This document shows, in pieces, positions 9,129-17,170 of a stretch of DNA of 64,000 nucleotides. Positions within the stretch are counted from its first letter, which is position 1, and each line of letters opens with the position of its first letter. This DNA is from Leptospira stimsonii (GTDB taxonomy: Bacteria > Spirochaetota > Leptospiria > Leptospirales > Leptospiraceae): the NCBI RefSeq assembly GCF_003545875.1, contig NZ_QHCS01000005.1, positions 207,364 to 271,363 on the forward strand, given 5' to 3'. The notes under the pieces were generated by a model, which was not told the DNA's origin, did not search any database, and was given only the letters and a program-made list of their open reading frames with translations. The translations under genes and the position numbers were made by a program.

Positions 9129-10559
9129 ATGAAACGCAAACTTGGTATATTTGGAATTGTGCTGGCTCTTGCGGGGTTTCTGGGAACCTGCAAACCATCG
9201 GAAAAAAAAGACGATACACTTCTTCTCGCGATCGCCGGAATCATTGCCAACGGAGTTAAGGTCAATACTGCCGCAGAGCTCGCAGTGGAATCCAATGATA
9301 ACTATGATAATAACGAATTCGGTCTCGTAACCGCCACGACGATCAACCGTTGGCGATCGGATTGGGCCACGCAGAAACCTGCATCGATCACGGGGAATCT
9401 AATCATTCTTCAATCCAATGTAGGCACTGCAGGTCAGGAGTTTATCAAACCGACCAGCGGAGTTTATGTTTATTCTTGGCCAAACGGCGGCGGTACCGAT
9501 ATCAACTTCAGACAAAAAAGGAACAACGGTCTCTTTGAAAACGTCCAAACAGGTCTTCCGGACGGAGCGAGAACCGATGCTTTTTTGAAACTGTATCGGA
9601 TCGATCTTTCAAAAGATCTCGTGGTTTTCGCGGCGGGTGCGGATTCCGGTGCGGGTACTTCGGCGTCTCCAAAAGGCGGAAACTACCAAACTCTGGGTAG
9701 AGGTTTGTATTGGCTTAGATATTGGGGAGCGGATTCGAAACACGTCGCTGTCTTAGACGGGCCGATCAACACACAATTCTCAGCTTCGGACTTGACCGCT
9801 TCCGGTACGGAAAGTTCCCCTCCGAACGACGGAACGTATTCCGTAAAAAATCTGCGTACTGTGGACAACTCGGTGCTCGTTCAGCCGGTAGAGAACGTCA
9901 TCAAGATCGTTAGAAATCCGAATTCTCACGGAGTGACCGGTCTGACTTCTTCCGTTTTTATTGCGGATGCTAGACACAACACTACTTCCACCGAACGCGA
10001 GTTTGTTGGAACCGCCGACGGAACAAACGCCGCCGAGGTGGAAGCGGCGAAAAAAGCGCTTACCGAAGGACATTTGAAAGGCGCGTTCTTCGCTCCTTGG
10101 TTACAAGTAGTTGATCAAACTACGGGCCGATTTAAATCGAAGGCGGCGATCGCGGCTCTTTGGTCCAATCCTGCCGGATGGGGGCACGCAGAAAACGGTT
10201 CCGTGAGCGGTTATCAGCAAGGGCAAACGTATCTTCATTATTGCAGAACGAATGCGAGATCGATGGTCACAGGACTTTCCACTTTCGTAATTCTGGGAAG
10301 ACCCACTGTCTTCTACGAAAATTCCTTTATCGAATGGAACGGACTCTCCGCAAACCATCCCGATCCGACGAAAAGAACACTTCCTTCCGGATCTCCTTTT
10401 GCGACGGATACTGCGGATCTAACTGTGAGTACGGGAGGCGCCGGAGGCGGACCGACTTTCAACGCCGCGAACGCCGCAAATTACAAAACCGTCATCAATC
10501 CGAACGCGACTACTTCGCGTCAGACGCCCATTGATGATTGGAATTATAAGATTCAGTAG
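9129..10559 (+). CDS. rhodanese-domain lipoprotein (ExtH-like)
   Basis: A 476-residue predicted lipoprotein. A hydrophobic signal ends in LAGFLGTC, giving lipidated Cys21. The start ATG at 9129 has AAGGA eight to ten bases upstream; longer in-frame starts lack one. The N-terminal half is not recognised. The C-terminal half is a rhodanese fold with VFIADAR, a HLKGAFFAPW segment (the usual GHI.GA strand) and an active loop CRTNAR with Cys372, followed by ENSFIEW. A sulfurtransferase or a selenium/tellurium-handling role fits the family. The protein at 12083-13525 is a paralogue with the same order of motifs. It is the first gene of the cluster that also encodes a beta-barrel and a multiheme cytochrome. 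Confidence 0.82.
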   Translation: MKRKLGIFGIVLALAGFLGTCKPSEKKDDTLLLAIAGIIANGVKVNTAAELAVESNDNYDNNEFGLVTATTINRWRSDWATQKPASITGNLIILQSNVGTAGQEFIKPTSGVYVYSWPNGGGTDINFRQKRNNGLFENVQTGLPDGARTDAFLKLYRIDLSKDLVVFAAGADSGAGTSASPKGGNYQTLGRGLYWLRYWGADSKHVAVLDGPINTQFSASDLTASGTESSPPNDGTYSVKNLRTVDNSVLVQPVENVIKIVRNPNSHGVTGLTSSVFIADARHNTTSTEREFVGTADGTNAAEVEAAKKALTEGHLKGAFFAPWLQVVDQTTGRFKSKAAIAALWSNPAGWGHAENGSVSGYQQGQTYLHYCRTNARSMVTGLSTFVILGRPTVFYENSFIEWNGLSANHPDPTKRTLPSGSPFATDTADLTVSTGGAGGGPTFNAANAANYKTVINPNATTSRQTPIDDWNYKIQ

Positions 10560-10585
10560 AATGGAATTTCGAAGAATCTTTTTTG

Positions 10586-10617
10586 AAACGTCGCGGCTTC
10601 GCGGCGCGACGTTTTTT
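10586..10617 (+). terminator. strong intrinsic terminator after the first rhodanese lipoprotein
   Basis: A perfect 10-bp stem (10586-10595 and 10605-10614) with a nine-base loop is followed by a T-run to 10617. It lies 27 bp after the lipoprotein stop and 36 bp before the next start, so expression of the downstream genes may need read-through or a further promoter. Confidence 0.85.
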
Positions 10618-10652
10618 ACAATTTTTAATAAATACATTTCGGAGAAGTTGCA

Positions 10653-11021
10653 GTGAGACGAACTATTATATTCGGCATTCTTATCAGTCTATTCGGTCTT
10701 TTTGTTTTCCCTTCCTTCGCTTCGGGAGGATTTAGCGGAGGCGGAGTCGCTCAGATTCCTAAAGGAAAAGACCGCGAAAAATATCATCTGGGCAAATCAG
10801 TTTACAATCGTGAAATAGAAATCACGGTAACCGCAGATCCGGCTAAAGTATCGGCTCAAAAGATCCGCCTTGAATACCTACAAGGTTCTTTGCCTAACAG
10901 CGAAAAACAGAGGATCAATCTTGAAGAATTCGCAGGTAAATTGACGCCTGAACAGTTGGATTCTCTTGAATACTTCGTGAGCGTTCGATTTAACGTAAAG
11001 CTCGAAGACAAAAAGGAATAG
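10653..11021 (+). CDS. small exported protein of the rhodanese-cytochrome cluster
   Basis: A 122-residue protein with a signal peptide (residues 1-24, ending PSFAS) followed by a glycine-rich start GGFSGGG and KYHLGKSVYN. The GTG start has GGAGAAG upstream at good spacing. No catalytic motif or heme site is present. The mature protein is charged and would be periplasmic. It sits between a rhodanese lipoprotein and a beta-barrel gene. In the Geobacter extHIJKL cluster, as I recall it, a small periplasmic protein holds a comparable place. Its function is unknown. Confidence 0.7.
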   Translation: MRRTIIFGILISLFGLFVFPSFASGGFSGGGVAQIPKGKDREKYHLGKSVYNREIEITVTADPAKVSAQKIRLEYLQGSLPNSEKQRINLEEFAGKLTPEQLDSLEYFVSVRFNVKLEDKKE

Positions 11022-11106
11022 TCCTTTCTTTTTCGAAGTTGATCAATTCGGGGTTAATACACCCGATTCTTATAAATTAAAGAATTTAGAATATTAGGTA
11101 TATATC

Positions 11107-12069
11107 ATGAAACATAGAATTAGAATTCTATGCGGTTTATTTTTTTTTTTTTTTTTTTTTACCGCGTTCGGAATTCAAGCCCAGCAGGCCTGGTCCCCGT
11201 ATCAGAGACAATTGTGGGTAAGGACCGTATTTATTCATTCGGAATACGATTCTGCATATCTTGCCAATACAAAGGCGAATTACGACGACAATATACGAAT
11301 TAGTACCGGAAATATCGTTTTGGAATATGGGATTACGGATCGTCTTACGGTCGATTTCGGAACCGGCTTCGGTAAATTAGGGAGAGCTAAATTAGTAGAC
11401 CGTTATGGAGGTCTTATGCAGATTCCCGAAAGCCCGGATAAATACGGTTATCTCGATACGAGAATCGGAATTCGTTATAAGATTCTCGACGAATTCGATT
11501 ACGACAAGTGGTGGATTCCCACGATCTCTGTGAGAGCGGGCGCCATCAAAAAGGGAGACTATGACCGAAACCCACAATCCTTAGGGGACGGTGCGAACGG
11601 AGGAGAAGCCAATTTATATCTCGCAAAGGATTTTGATTTCTACGGCCTAGGCGCTCTGGGAGAACTCAGCTATCGAAGAAGGGAGAATCCCGTTCCGGAC
11701 GACATTCTTTATTATTCAGGACTCTACTTAAGATTTTTTGAAAGTTTCTTTTTTACGATCGGAGCACGAGGACAAAAAGGGCAGGGAGGTTATGCGTTTG
11801 CAGATCCCAGACAAGCTCCCCCGTTGAACTATCTCAACCTAACGGTACCAGATACGATTCCCGGGGTCAATCTCTATGATCTCTGGATTCAAAAGGAACG
11901 CCCAGCTTGGGGAAGAAGGGAAGACTATCATAACGTGGAAGCCTCTCTCGGTTTTACCGATTCCTACGGGAATTTTTATAACCTTTATTATTCTCAGACG
12001 TACGCGGGATATAACACCGCGAAGTTGCAGACGATCGGTTTTATCGTTAACTTTCCGTTTAACCTTTAG
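11107..12069 (+). CDS. outer-membrane beta-barrel protein with poly-T tract in the signal peptide
   Basis: A 320-residue protein with a signal peptide whose core is a run of phenylalanines encoded by 21 consecutive T residues, cleaved after about FGIQA. The mature part shows alternating polar/hydrophobic strands rich in Tyr and Gly (GYLDTRIGIRY, FFTIGARGQ) and ends in IVNFPFNL, a typical barrel C-terminus with aromatic residues. It is therefore a predicted outer-membrane channel. AGG lies eight bases before the ATG. It is flanked by two rhodanese lipoproteins and is followed by a five-heme cytochrome, the arrangement of a porin-cytochrome conduit. A length change of the T tract by one or two bases would abolish the protein, so on/off switching is possible. 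Confidence 0.8.
   Translation: MKHRIRILCGLFFFFFFFTAFGIQAQQAWSPYQRQLWVRTVFIHSEYDSAYLANTKANYDDNIRISTGNIVLEYGITDRLTVDFGTGFGKLGRAKLVDRYGGLMQIPESPDKYGYLDTRIGIRYKILDEFDYDKWWIPTISVRAGAIKKGDYDRNPQSLGDGANGGEANLYLAKDFDFYGLGALGELSYRRRENPVPDDILYYSGLYLRFFESFFFTIGARGQKGQGGYAFADPRQAPPLNYLNLTVPDTIPGVNLYDLWIQKERPAWGRREDYHNVEASLGFTDSYGNFYNLYYSQTYAGYNTAKLQTIGFIVNFPFNL
11140..11160 (+). repeat. homopolymer of 21 T residues in coding sequence
   Basis: Bases 11140-11160 are all T and lie inside the signal-peptide codons of the beta-barrel gene (seven Phe codons). The count of 21 keeps the reading frame open. Homopolymers of this length are prone to slipped-strand mispairing and also to sequencing or assembly error, so the exact length needs checking against reads. 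Confidence 0.95.
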
Positions 12070-12082
12070 GAGTAGAACACAG

Positions 12083-13525
12083 ATGAAAAATACAAAACTC
12101 ATTCTTTTTTCATTATTAATCTTCGGTTTTGTCTGGGGTTGCGGGAACAAATCCGGCAATTACGATTTTATACCAGCCGCATTTAAGATTCGTCTTCCTT
12201 TGATCATTAAGATCAATTCAGCCGAAGAAATCGCAAACGCTTCGGCGGACGATTATAATCAGAATAATTTCGGTTTGATTACTTATTCGAAGCTCAACTC
12301 TTGGGTTCAAGATTGGCCGAATCGAAAACCGCTCGGGATTTACGGAAAACTATTTATCTTTCAGGTTCAAACGGGGACTCCGTCCGGACAGTACGTGTTT
12401 CCAAAAACGGGTAGCGGAGTGTATGTGCACTTGTTAACCGATGCGGATACGACGTTCGGACAAACTCGAAACAACGGGGTGATCGATACGGAAACGATGG
12501 TTCCACAAGGTTCACAAATCGACGGATTCTTAAAAAAATACGGCATCGATCTTCAGAACGATCTCGTTGTCTTTTCCGCCGACACTCCGACTACGGCGAA
12601 TCTGCAACAGGCTTTAAGAGGATGGTATGCTCTTCGTTACTGGGGTGCTCCCGCAAAGAGTTTAGCAATTTTGAATGGAGCCGTTTCTTATCATGCTTCA
12701 CAAGGGAATCTATTTACGACTCTTTTTCTTTCTCCTCTAAATTCCGCAGGAGGAAAGGGAGTTCAATCCCTGCTCACGGATAATACGATTCTTCAGGCGA
12801 CCTTGGGTGATGTGATTCATATTTTAAAAAATGGGAATTCTAACTTTTTGAAGGTCACTCCCGTTCCAGTCAAAGGAGTTTTCTTTTTGGACGCGCGGTC
12901 CGTCGCGGAATATACGGGAACCGCATCCAGTACAACTGGTCCAAGCGGAAAAACCTGCGCGACCCCGCCTTGTGTTACCGGGATCGAAGGTCATATCAAA
13001 GGAGCCGTCAATATTCCATTTGCCAATCTATTAGAAGATACGAATATTACGGTTCAATTTAAGACAAAGGCACAGATTCAGAACTTGTTTTCTGCGGCGG
13101 GGTTCGTGTCAGGTCAGACGATTATCACCTACTGTAGAACTAACGTGCGTTCAACGGTAACCGGCTTTGCGTCCGTTGCCATCCTCGGAATTCCAACGCG
13201 CTATTACGACGGTTCTTGGGTCGAATGGGGATCGCTCGCGACGGACAATCGTGCGATCAGCGATGATATGAAATGGTCCAATCTCCCTGCGGTTTCTCCT
13301 TGGAAAACAAATCTGAGTATCCTTACGGACAATCTCACCGCCAATCCGGATACGAACGTTGCGAAAACGAGTTTTACTACCGCTCAAGCTTTTTCCAGAA
13401 GTTCCAATCAATTGATCGACGAGGATAAATCGTATTTGAGCAACACGAGTGGAAGTAGCGGTAGCGGCTCCGGAGGCAGTTCCGGTGGCGGGGGTGGAGG
13501 CGGCGGCAACGCTTGCGGCGGTTGA
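12083..13525 (+). CDS. rhodanese-domain lipoprotein with Gly-rich Cys tail (ExtH-like paralogue)
   Basis: A 480-residue predicted lipoprotein. A hydrophobic signal ends FGFVWGC, giving lipidated Cys20. The ATG at 12083 follows GGAG ten bases upstream and lies 13 bp after the barrel gene stop. The rhodanese part has VFFLDARSVAEYTG, GHIKGAVNIPF, the active loop CRTNVR with Cys351, and DGSWVEW. The protein ends in a serine/glycine-rich tail with a lone cysteine four residues from... the terminus (NACGG). It is a paralogue of the protein at 9129-10559: both have RW/SW-DW motifs early on and an FxxKYGIDL/FLKLYRIDL segment before the rhodanese fold. The stop overlaps a possible start of the cytochrome gene. 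Confidence 0.83.
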   Translation: MKNTKLILFSLLIFGFVWGCGNKSGNYDFIPAAFKIRLPLIIKINSAEEIANASADDYNQNNFGLITYSKLNSWVQDWPNRKPLGIYGKLFIFQVQTGTPSGQYVFPKTGSGVYVHLLTDADTTFGQTRNNGVIDTETMVPQGSQIDGFLKKYGIDLQNDLVVFSADTPTTANLQQALRGWYALRYWGAPAKSLAILNGAVSYHASQGNLFTTLFLSPLNSAGGKGVQSLLTDNTILQATLGDVIHILKNGNSNFLKVTPVPVKGVFFLDARSVAEYTGTASSTTGPSGKTCATPPCVTGIEGHIKGAVNIPFANLLEDTNITVQFKTKAQIQNLFSAAGFVSGQTIITYCRTNVRSTVTGFASVAILGIPTRYYDGSWVEWGSLATDNRAISDDMKWSNLPAVSPWKTNLSILTDNLTANPDTNVAKTSFTTAQAFSRSSNQLIDEDKSYLSNTSGSSGSGSGGSSGGGGGGGGNACGG

Positions 13526-14742
13526 TTTCCATTCTTCTTAAAATTCAAAAGGAAGTCGGAGTGATCTGGCTTCTCTTTTTTTGTTTAGGGAATTGCGAAA
13601 AGGCGTTTTTAGAATCGCACTGGTCCACACCGATCGCCTTGCAAGGAAAGGCGCCTTCTCTTTATGGAGAGTCGGAAAAAAGTCTCGACCCGGAAGATTG
13701 CGGAACCTGCCACAGGGAACAATTTGAAAAATGGAACGAGAGTTTCCATTCGAAAGCGGGAGGATCGGGTCTTCAATGGCAGTTAAAACGTCTTGGAGTG
13801 GAAAAAGCAGAGGATTGTTTCTCTTGTCATTCTCCGTTAGCCGAAACTCAAGCGTATTTTAAAGAATCGAAATTCGCAATATCGAAACCTTCCGAAGAAA
13901 TTACTTCCTATCTGAGTAAGGGAGAGGAGGAAAGGGGAATTATTTGCGCTTCCTGTCACGTGAGAAAACACGTTCGATACGGACCACCTCCTCGATCTGG
14001 TATCGATCCGAATGGATCTTCACCTCACGGTGGTTATATGATCCGAAATGAATTTGAAACGTCCGAATTTTGCGCGCACTGCCACGAGTCACCCGAGACG
14101 GGAAAACGACTCAATGGCAAACGTTTGATGGAGACGTTCACAGAATGGAAGAAAAGCGAATACGCAATCAAGGGAATCATATGCCAAAATTGTCATATGG
14201 AAAATCGGTCCCACGATTGGAAGGGGATACACGATCCTGAGATGACAAAAAAAGCGATCGGTTCTTCGTTCGAAGTCAAATTGGAAAAAGATGGAATCGT
14301 CGTTCTCGCTTCTTTAAAAAATACGGGCGCCGGTCATAAGTTTCCGACGTATTCCGTACCAAAATTGTTTCTTTCAGTGACCTGGATTCGGAGCGGAAAC
14401 GTGTATCGTTCTCTTGCGGAAAAAACGATCGGGCGAGTGACGGATATCGATTTGGAAACGGAATTCGAAGATACAAGGCTCGCCCCGGGAGAAGAAGCCG
14501 TTTTAACAGCCGATATCGACCGGTCCGAGTGGAAGAAGGGAGACAAAATTCGATTTCAGGCGATCGTCGAACCTGACGAGTTTTATGCGAGAATGTTTCA
14601 GGATAACTACGATCAAAGAAAGAAATATCAGATTTCCGGTCCGGAAGAACTTCAACTTTTGGATGCTTTACGAAATGTAAAGAATACGCGTTATGTGCTC
14701 TTTAAACGCGAAAAAACTATGGATCAACTAACCTTCCATTAA
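13522..14742 (+). CDS. five-heme cytochrome c lipoprotein
   Basis: About 406 residues with five CxxCH sites: CGTCH, CFSCH, CASCH, CAHCH and CQNCH. A heme-free C-terminal domain follows with AGHKFPTYS and LAPGEE. The N-terminus has a lipobox FFCLGNC, so it is probably a lipoprotein. The start is uncertain. TTG at 13522 overlaps the previous stop and gives a signal with two lysines. GTG at 13561 has AGGAAG five bases upstream but gives a very short signal without positive charge. The protein is a paralogue of the cytochrome at 1091-2467. Its place after barrel and rhodanese genes suggests electron transfer at or across the outer membrane (inference). Its last 15 bp overlap the convergent antiporter gene. 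Confidence 0.86.
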   Translation: MISILLKIQKEVGVIWLLFFCLGNCEKAFLESHWSTPIALQGKAPSLYGESEKSLDPEDCGTCHREQFEKWNESFHSKAGGSGLQWQLKRLGVEKAEDCFSCHSPLAETQAYFKESKFAISKPSEEITSYLSKGEEERGIICASCHVRKHVRYGPPPRSGIDPNGSSPHGGYMIRNEFETSEFCAHCHESPETGKRLNGKRLMETFTEWKKSEYAIKGIICQNCHMENRSHDWKGIHDPEMTKKAIGSSFEVKLEKDGIVVLASLKNTGAGHKFPTYSVPKLFLSVTWIRSGNVYRSLAEKTIGRVTDIDLETEFEDTRLAPGEEAVLTADIDRSEWKKGDKIRFQAIVEPDEFYARMFQDNYDQRKKYQISGPEELQLLDALRNVKNTRYVLFKREKTMDQLTFH

Positions 14743-16953
14743 AAATCCGTCCACCGATCGAATCAAAAGAAGACCGCCTCCTTTCGGAAGTTCGTTCACT
14801 CGAAACTCGGGATGATTTTCCCAAATGTCCAAATCGCAGAGAATGAGATCAAATTGTTTCCAGTCGGAAACGCTCGTTCCCGGCTGAAGAATTTTTACCT
14901 TCTCCCGTTTGAGACTTTGTTTGATCTTCGAGGGAATCCTATCCACGGACCCGTTCAAGTCAACGATCGAAAGTTTGGAGTTGTAATTCGAGGCAAGTCT
15001 TCTTGCAATTTGTAAAAGATTCAGATCTTTTTCGGCGCCGAAAAGAACATGGATATTCTTCACGTCTTCCAATTGGGATGAGAATAAAATTCCGGTATTA
15101 CAATTCGTTTCGTTGAGAATGGTTCTGATTTTTCCGCCGAGAATATCGTCCGAGAAAAAAGAGCGAGCGGCACCGATGAGAAGAAGTTTGTAGTTTCCGT
15201 CTTCTACGATTCGGATGATGTCTTTCGTAATATTCGTCGATGTTTTGTAGATCGTTTGGAGATGAATGTCCAAATCCTTAGAAAGTTCTTTCAAAGGAGT
15301 GAAACTGGAAGTCTCATATTTTTCCGCGTGCGATTCGGAAATGTTCGAATCGGGAGAAAGATGGACGGCGGTGACTTCTCTCTCCTTTTTCTTTTCGGGA
15401 AAAAGTCCATAAGCGATCTTTAATAGTTCCAGACCTCTGGAATGTTGCGCGAAGGATATTAGAATTCCCTTACCCGCTCTGTATCGCGATAACGTTTCCT
15501 CCTTGGAAAAAAACCAATCTACGATCTTAAGAGCGGGCCCGGTCATAATCGTCGTCGTCAATGCCATCAGAACCATCATGGAAAAAATCTCTTCCGATAA
15601 AACCCCAAGGTCGTAACCGATGTTGAGGACGATCAGCTCCATCAATCCTCTTGTATTCATCAAAATTCCGATTGATAGGGAATCCTTCCAATTCTTACCG
15701 GATAATCTGGATGCGATCGCACTTCCGCCTAACTTTCCTAAGATCGCGACAAAAAGAATCACAAAGAAAATCGGCCAAAGGCCGGAACTCGAAAGGAGAC
15801 CGAATTTTGTCCTGAGCCCCGTAAACGCGAAGAAGAGTGGGAGTAGAACCGTGAGACTGAAATCTTCGATTTTGTCCACAAGATTGCTACGAAGCTCCTT
15901 TTTGTCGGGCATGACGACACCAGCAAGAAAAGCTCCGAATAACGCGTGTATGCCGATCGCCTCAGTGATCCATGCGGAAATAAAGATAAAAAGAAAAAAG
16001 AAAGCGGAGATCGTTTTGGTCATCGATTCTTTCGTAGTGTATAGATTTCCAGCCCTTCGCATAAGCGGAAGAATCGCCTTCCACATCACGACCATATACG
16101 TGACCGACATAAGAATGGTAAGAAAGCCGGAAGAAAAAGATCCCGCATTGACGATCGTCACCACGACCGCGAGCACGCACCATGCGGTTACGTCATCGGC
16201 CGCGGCCGCAGTGATGGCAAGACTGCCTAACGTGGTTTTGGTCCATCCTTTTTCCAAAATGATTCTTGCGAGGACCGGAAACGCAGTGATGCTCATTCCG
16301 ATTCCCATAAAAAGACAGAACGCGATAAAATCCACGTTCTCGGGCGCCAAAGGAATAAAGATAAAATATGCGAGTCCCGCGCCGAGGAGAAAGGGGAACA
16401 TGATGCTCGAGTGTGAAATTACGATCGCGGACTCGGCTTGATTCTTCAAAATTTTGAGATCGAGTTCCATTCCGATCACGAACATAAAAAGGAGAAGTCC
16501 CAATTGACTGAGAATCTGAAGCGTCGCCAAGGAATCTTTCGGAAAAAGGAGAAGGAAACCTTCGGGAAACAACAATCCAAGCAGGGAAGGCCCTAATAGA
16601 ATTCCGGCGAGAATTTCACCGATCACCGCGGGTTGTCCCACGAGAGTGGCGACTTTCCCAAAAAAACGCGCCACGAGCATGATTACGATCAGTTGAAGAA
16701 GTAATCGAGAAAGCGGTTGTTTGAGATGTCCTGAAAAAATCTGAGCTACGGATTCGAAGTCGAGAAGTCCAGGTCTTTCTATTCCATTTTGAATCGGAGT
16801 TCTTATTTGCTTGTCCTTTGGAACTTCCGCGCCCTGTGAAGAATGAAAACTCTCCTTTTTGACTTCCAGATTTTTTCCGGACTGGAGAATGAAGGCGAGG
16901 CATAATACAAAAGAGAAAATTAGAAAAATATAAAATACCGATATTTTTTTCAT
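14728..16953 (-). CDS. Kef/NapA-type cation-proton antiporter with C-terminal USP-like region
   Basis: A 741-residue CPA2-family antiporter. An N-terminal hydrophobic segment and a polar linker precede about twelve membrane helices (roughly residues 83-470). The GxxxAGxLLGPS motif and the paired aspartates in AAAADDVTAW are those used for ion binding. The cytoplasmic C-terminal part (about 490-741) resembles tandem universal stress protein folds (ILISFAQHSRGLELLKIA; LLLIGAARS) rather than a TrkA-N domain, so regulation by nucleotide or stress is possible. Family knowledge predicts Na+ or K+/H+ exchange at the cytoplasmic membrane. Its end overlaps the convergent cytochrome gene by 15 bp, so the two share a 3' region. 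Confidence 0.87.
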   Translation of the reverse strand: MKKISVFYIFLIFSFVLCLAFILQSGKNLEVKKESFHSSQGAEVPKDKQIRTPIQNGIERPGLLDFESVAQIFSGHLKQPLSRLLLQLIVIMLVARFFGKVATLVGQPAVIGEILAGILLGPSLLGLLFPEGFLLLFPKDSLATLQILSQLGLLLFMFVIGMELDLKILKNQAESAIVISHSSIMFPFLLGAGLAYFIFIPLAPENVDFIAFCLFMGIGMSITAFPVLARIILEKGWTKTTLGSLAITAAAADDVTAWCVLAVVVTIVNAGSFSSGFLTILMSVTYMVVMWKAILPLMRRAGNLYTTKESMTKTISAFFFLFIFISAWITEAIGIHALFGAFLAGVVMPDKKELRSNLVDKIEDFSLTVLLPLFFAFTGLRTKFGLLSSSGLWPIFFVILFVAILGKLGGSAIASRLSGKNWKDSLSIGILMNTRGLMELIVLNIGYDLGVLSEEIFSMMVLMALTTTIMTGPALKIVDWFFSKEETLSRYRAGKGILISFAQHSRGLELLKIAYGLFPEKKKEREVTAVHLSPDSNISESHAEKYETSSFTPLKELSKDLDIHLQTIYKTSTNITKDIIRIVEDGNYKLLLIGAARSFFSDDILGGKIRTILNETNCNTGILFSSQLEDVKNIHVLFGAEKDLNLLQIARRLASNYNSKLSIVDLNGSVDRIPSKIKQSLKREKVKILQPGTSVSDWKQFDLILCDLDIWENHPEFRVNELPKGGGLLLIRSVDGFLMEG

Positions 16954-17087
16954 ACGGAGAATCCTCGTCTGGGAGCAGTTTCTTCCCGAATTCTGGATTC
17001 GTCATTCAGATTTTAGCCGGGGGGAGGACGTTTCTACTTTGATATTTTTCGCTTTTAAGATAAAAACCTTCAAAGAAAAAAGGGAAG

Positions 17088-17117
17088 GATTCGAACCGGA
17101 AACCGGGAATCTTTTTT
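17088..17117. terminator. intrinsic terminator downstream of the beta-lactamase-like gene
   Basis: GATTC (17088-17092) pairs with GAATC (17107-17111) and encloses CCGG-aaa-CCGG. A T-run follows at once on the plus strand; on the minus strand a pyrimidine-rich, T-run stretch follows after about six bases. The only adjacent transcripts read leftward, so it probably ends the gene at 17171-18034. Confidence 0.55.
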
Positions 17118-17170
17118 GTCTTTTCAAGAATGGATTTTTTCCAGAATCGACTTCGCGTAACAAATTCGAT

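Noticed and set aside
17085..17115. String resembling a tRNA T-arm (GGTTCGAATCC) on the minus strand
   Set aside because: The flanking bases do not form a T-stem, and no acceptor, D or anticodon arm can be drawn; the sequence forms a terminator hairpin instead.
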